Positions 62,466 to 64,000 of a DNA stretch of 64,000 bases are shown in pieces. The translations under genes and the position numbers were made by a program. The notes under the pieces are model-generated. The model saw only the letters and a list, made by a program, of their open reading frames with translations. It searched no databases and was not told the origin of the DNA. Source of the stretch: Labrys wisconsinensis (GTDB lineage Bacteria; Pseudomonadota; Alphaproteobacteria; Rhizobiales; Labraceae); NCBI RefSeq assembly GCF_030814995.1, contig NZ_JAUSVX010000004.1, positions 372,001 through 436,000 on the forward strand, given 5' to 3'. How positions within the stretch are numbered: position 1 is the first letter of the stretch; each line of letters opens with the position of its first letter.

Positions 62466-64000
62466 GGCCGCCGCCAGCATCGCGAGCGGACGCAAATCGG
62501 TCCGCTACCGCCTGCTGGCCATCGCGCTCGTGCCGATGCTCGTCATCCTGCCGCTTCTGCTCGGCATCAGCATCTACCGCTGGAATGCCAGGTTCGACGC
62601 CATGGCGGTTTCCAAGGTCAACGACGACCTGACCATCGCCCATCAGTCCATGGCCCGCATTCGCGAGACCCTGGCGGCGCAGCTGGCGTCCCTGGGCGAT
62701 TCGGCGCGGTTCCACGAGCTGCTCCTGAAAGGAAGCCATGCCGACGGCGCCCTCGCGGCGTTCCTGAAGGAGACCGCCGAGGGGCGCGGGTTCGATTTTC
62801 TCTACCTCCTCGGCGAGGACGGCCAGGTCGTCGTCAGCGGATACCCGATGGCCTCGGCTTCCGTCCGCCGGGACTGGCCGATCATCGCCGCGGCCCTGGC
62901 AGGCCGCTCGGGAACGGGCATCGACGTCTTCGCGCCCGAGGAGCTCGCGGCGTTCTCCTCCGAGCTCGCCCGGCGCGCCCGCATCGAGCTCGTCCCCACG
63001 CCCGCCAGCGCCCCCACCATCCTCACGGAGGAGGCACGCGGCCTGGTCCTCCAGTCGGCGAGCGCCCTGACATTGCCGGACGGACGGCGCGCCGCACTGG
63101 TCGGCGGCATGCTCCTGAACCGGAACCTTGCCTTCGTCGACACGATCAACGACCTGATCTATCACGATGCCGGCCTGCCCGAAGGCAGCCGGGGCACGGT
63201 GACGCTGTTTCTCGGCGACGTTCGCATCAGCACCAATGTGCGCCTGTTCGAAGGGCGGCGCGCCATCGGCACGCGTGTTTCGGAGGCGGTCCGGAGCGCC
63301 GTGCTGGATCAGGGCCGGACCTGGCTCGACAGCGCCTTCGTCGTCAACGACTGGTACGTCTCGGCCTATCAGCCGATCCTCGACAGCTATGGCCGCCGCG
63401 TCGGCATGCTCTATGCGGGATTTCTGAAAAGGCCGTTCACGCAGGCCAAGCGGGAGACCCTGCTGTCGATCGCGGCCGCATTCCTGCTGGCCGTCGCCGC
63501 GACCGTTCCCTTGCTCCTGACCTGGGCGCGCGGCATCTTCAGGCCGCTGGAGCGCATGACCGGCACGATCGCCCGCGTCGAGGGCGGCGACCTCTCCGCC
63601 CGGACCGGCCCCGTCGGCAACAGGGACGAGGTCGGCCAGGTCGCCCTCCATCTCGATCGCCTCCTCGATCTCGTCCAGGAACGCGATGTCCAGCTGAGCC
63701 GCTGGAACGAGGAGCTCAACCGGCGCGTCGAGGAGCGCGCGCTCAAGCTGCAGCGGGCGACGCTGCAGCTTGAGACGGCGACCAGGCAGCTCGTCATGTC
63801 CGAGAAGCTCGCGGCGATCGGGGAGATCACCGCGGGCATCGCCCACGAGATCAACAATCCGATTGCGGTCATGCAGGGCAATCTCGAGGTGATCCGCGAT
63901 CTGATGGGGAAGAATGCCGAGAAGGCGGGAACGGAGTTCCGGCTCATCGACGAGCAGATGCACCGCATCACCGAGATCGTGACCAAGCTGCTGCAATTCG
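62458..64000 (+). CDS. Sensor histidine kinase (cut at the window end)
   Basis: 514 codons are visible. Transmembrane helix 1 (about residues 18-40), a periplasmic double-Cache-like sensor region, transmembrane helix 2 (about 334-358), a HAMP domain ([21 protein letters not shown]), a coiled coil and the start of the HisKA domain with phospho-acceptor H463 in [12 protein letters not shown]. The ATP-binding domain lies beyond the window. The large periplasmic domain suggests it senses a small extracytoplasmic ligand or redox state. Partner of the response regulator. Confidence 0.88.
   Translation, partial: MSEAAASIASGRKSVRYRLLAIALVPMLVILPLLLGISIYRWNARFDAMAVSKVNDDLTIAHQSMARIRETLAAQLASLGDSARFHELLLKGSHADGALAAFLKETAEGRGFDFLYLLGEDGQVVVSGYPMASASVRRDWPIIAAALAGRSGTGIDVFAPEELAAFSSELARRARIELVPTPASAPTILTEEARGLVLQSASALTLPDGRRAALVGGMLLNRNLAFVDTINDLIYHDAGLPEGSRGTVTLFLGDVRISTNVRLFEGRRAIGTRVSEAVRSAVLDQGRTWLDSAFVVNDWYVSAYQPILDSYGRRVGMLYAGFLKRPFTQAKRETLLSIAAAFLLAVAATVPLLLTWARGIFRPLERMTGTIARVEGGDLSARTGPVGNRDEVGQVALHLDRLLDLVQERDVQLSRWNEELNRRVEERALKLQRATLQLETATRQLVMSEKLAAIGEITAGIAHEINNPIAVMQGNLEVIRDLMGKNAEKAGTEFRLIDEQMHRITEIVTKLLQF

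Overview
The window is GC-rich (roughly 68-70 %), tightly packed and full of sugar and opine-type ABC transporters, SDR/ADH dehydrogenases and one-component regulators. Base composition, ATGA-overlapped operons, a CIO-type cytochrome bd, DnaK/CbpA/CbpM, a PcaIJF route and the dispersed palindromic intergenic repeats all fit a soil or plant-associated alphaproteobacterium, most likely of the Hyphomicrobiales (Rhizobiales). No rRNA, tRNA, CRISPR array, insertion sequence or phage gene was seen, so the genus stays open.

Layout. (1) 1-14084: a polyol/hexose catabolic island (mannitol-1-phosphate-dehydrogenase-like enzyme, type I phosphomannose isomerase, MDR dehydrogenase, LacI regulator, FGGY kinase, AGE-type epimerase, four-gene MalFGK-type ABC importer, and an unassigned barrel-like protein). 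Four near-identical 18-bp operators sit at its promoters, so one LacI protein probably controls all of it. (2) 14085-20189: a ribose-type ABC importer with a ROK repressor in the same operon, divergent from an amidohydrolase across a 20-bp palindrome. (3) 20409-31527: a second ribose-type importer with two permeases, followed in one long operon by three SDRs, a Gfo/Idh/MocA dehydrogenase, a zinc ADH, a beta-hydroxyacid dehydrogenase and a PRISE-type (progesterone 5-beta-reductase-like) enzyme.

(4) 31541-41164: the most unusual region. A HutC-type regulator and a histidine ammonia-lyase stand beside two divergent genes whose products resemble cucumopine synthase. Both contain the same cyclophilin-like and helical-bundle domains, but in opposite order, so one is a circular permutation of the other. 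A PotABCD/Mot-like ABC importer follows. Four copies of a GTATATAC-centred operator link hutH, both synthase-like genes and the importer. Copies of one palindromic repeat bracket the synthase-like pair. This looks like a locus for a histidine-derived opine or similar imidazole compound.

(5) 41180-51236: a YciI-like protein, a butanediol-type dehydrogenase and a beta-hydroxyacid dehydrogenase. Then comes a hydroxyquinol route: intradiol dioxygenase, maleylacetate reductase, beta-ketoadipate CoA transferase and thiolase. It is controlled by an IclR protein with two matching operators. The third gene of the dioxygenase operon is an odd fusion of a winged helix with a solute-binding-protein domain.

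(6) 51444-64000: a YdeP/FdhF-type molybdopterin oxidoreductase and a cyanide-insensitive-type quinol oxidase (CydAB plus a small subunit), then a DnaK-CbpA-CbpM chaperone set followed by a sigma-54-dependent response regulator and its histidine kinase (cut by the window end). dnaK has a near-consensus -24/-12 promoter with three GGACA-N3-TGTCC palindromes upstream. Two more copies lie before the molybdopterin gene, which suggests one stress or redox regulon.
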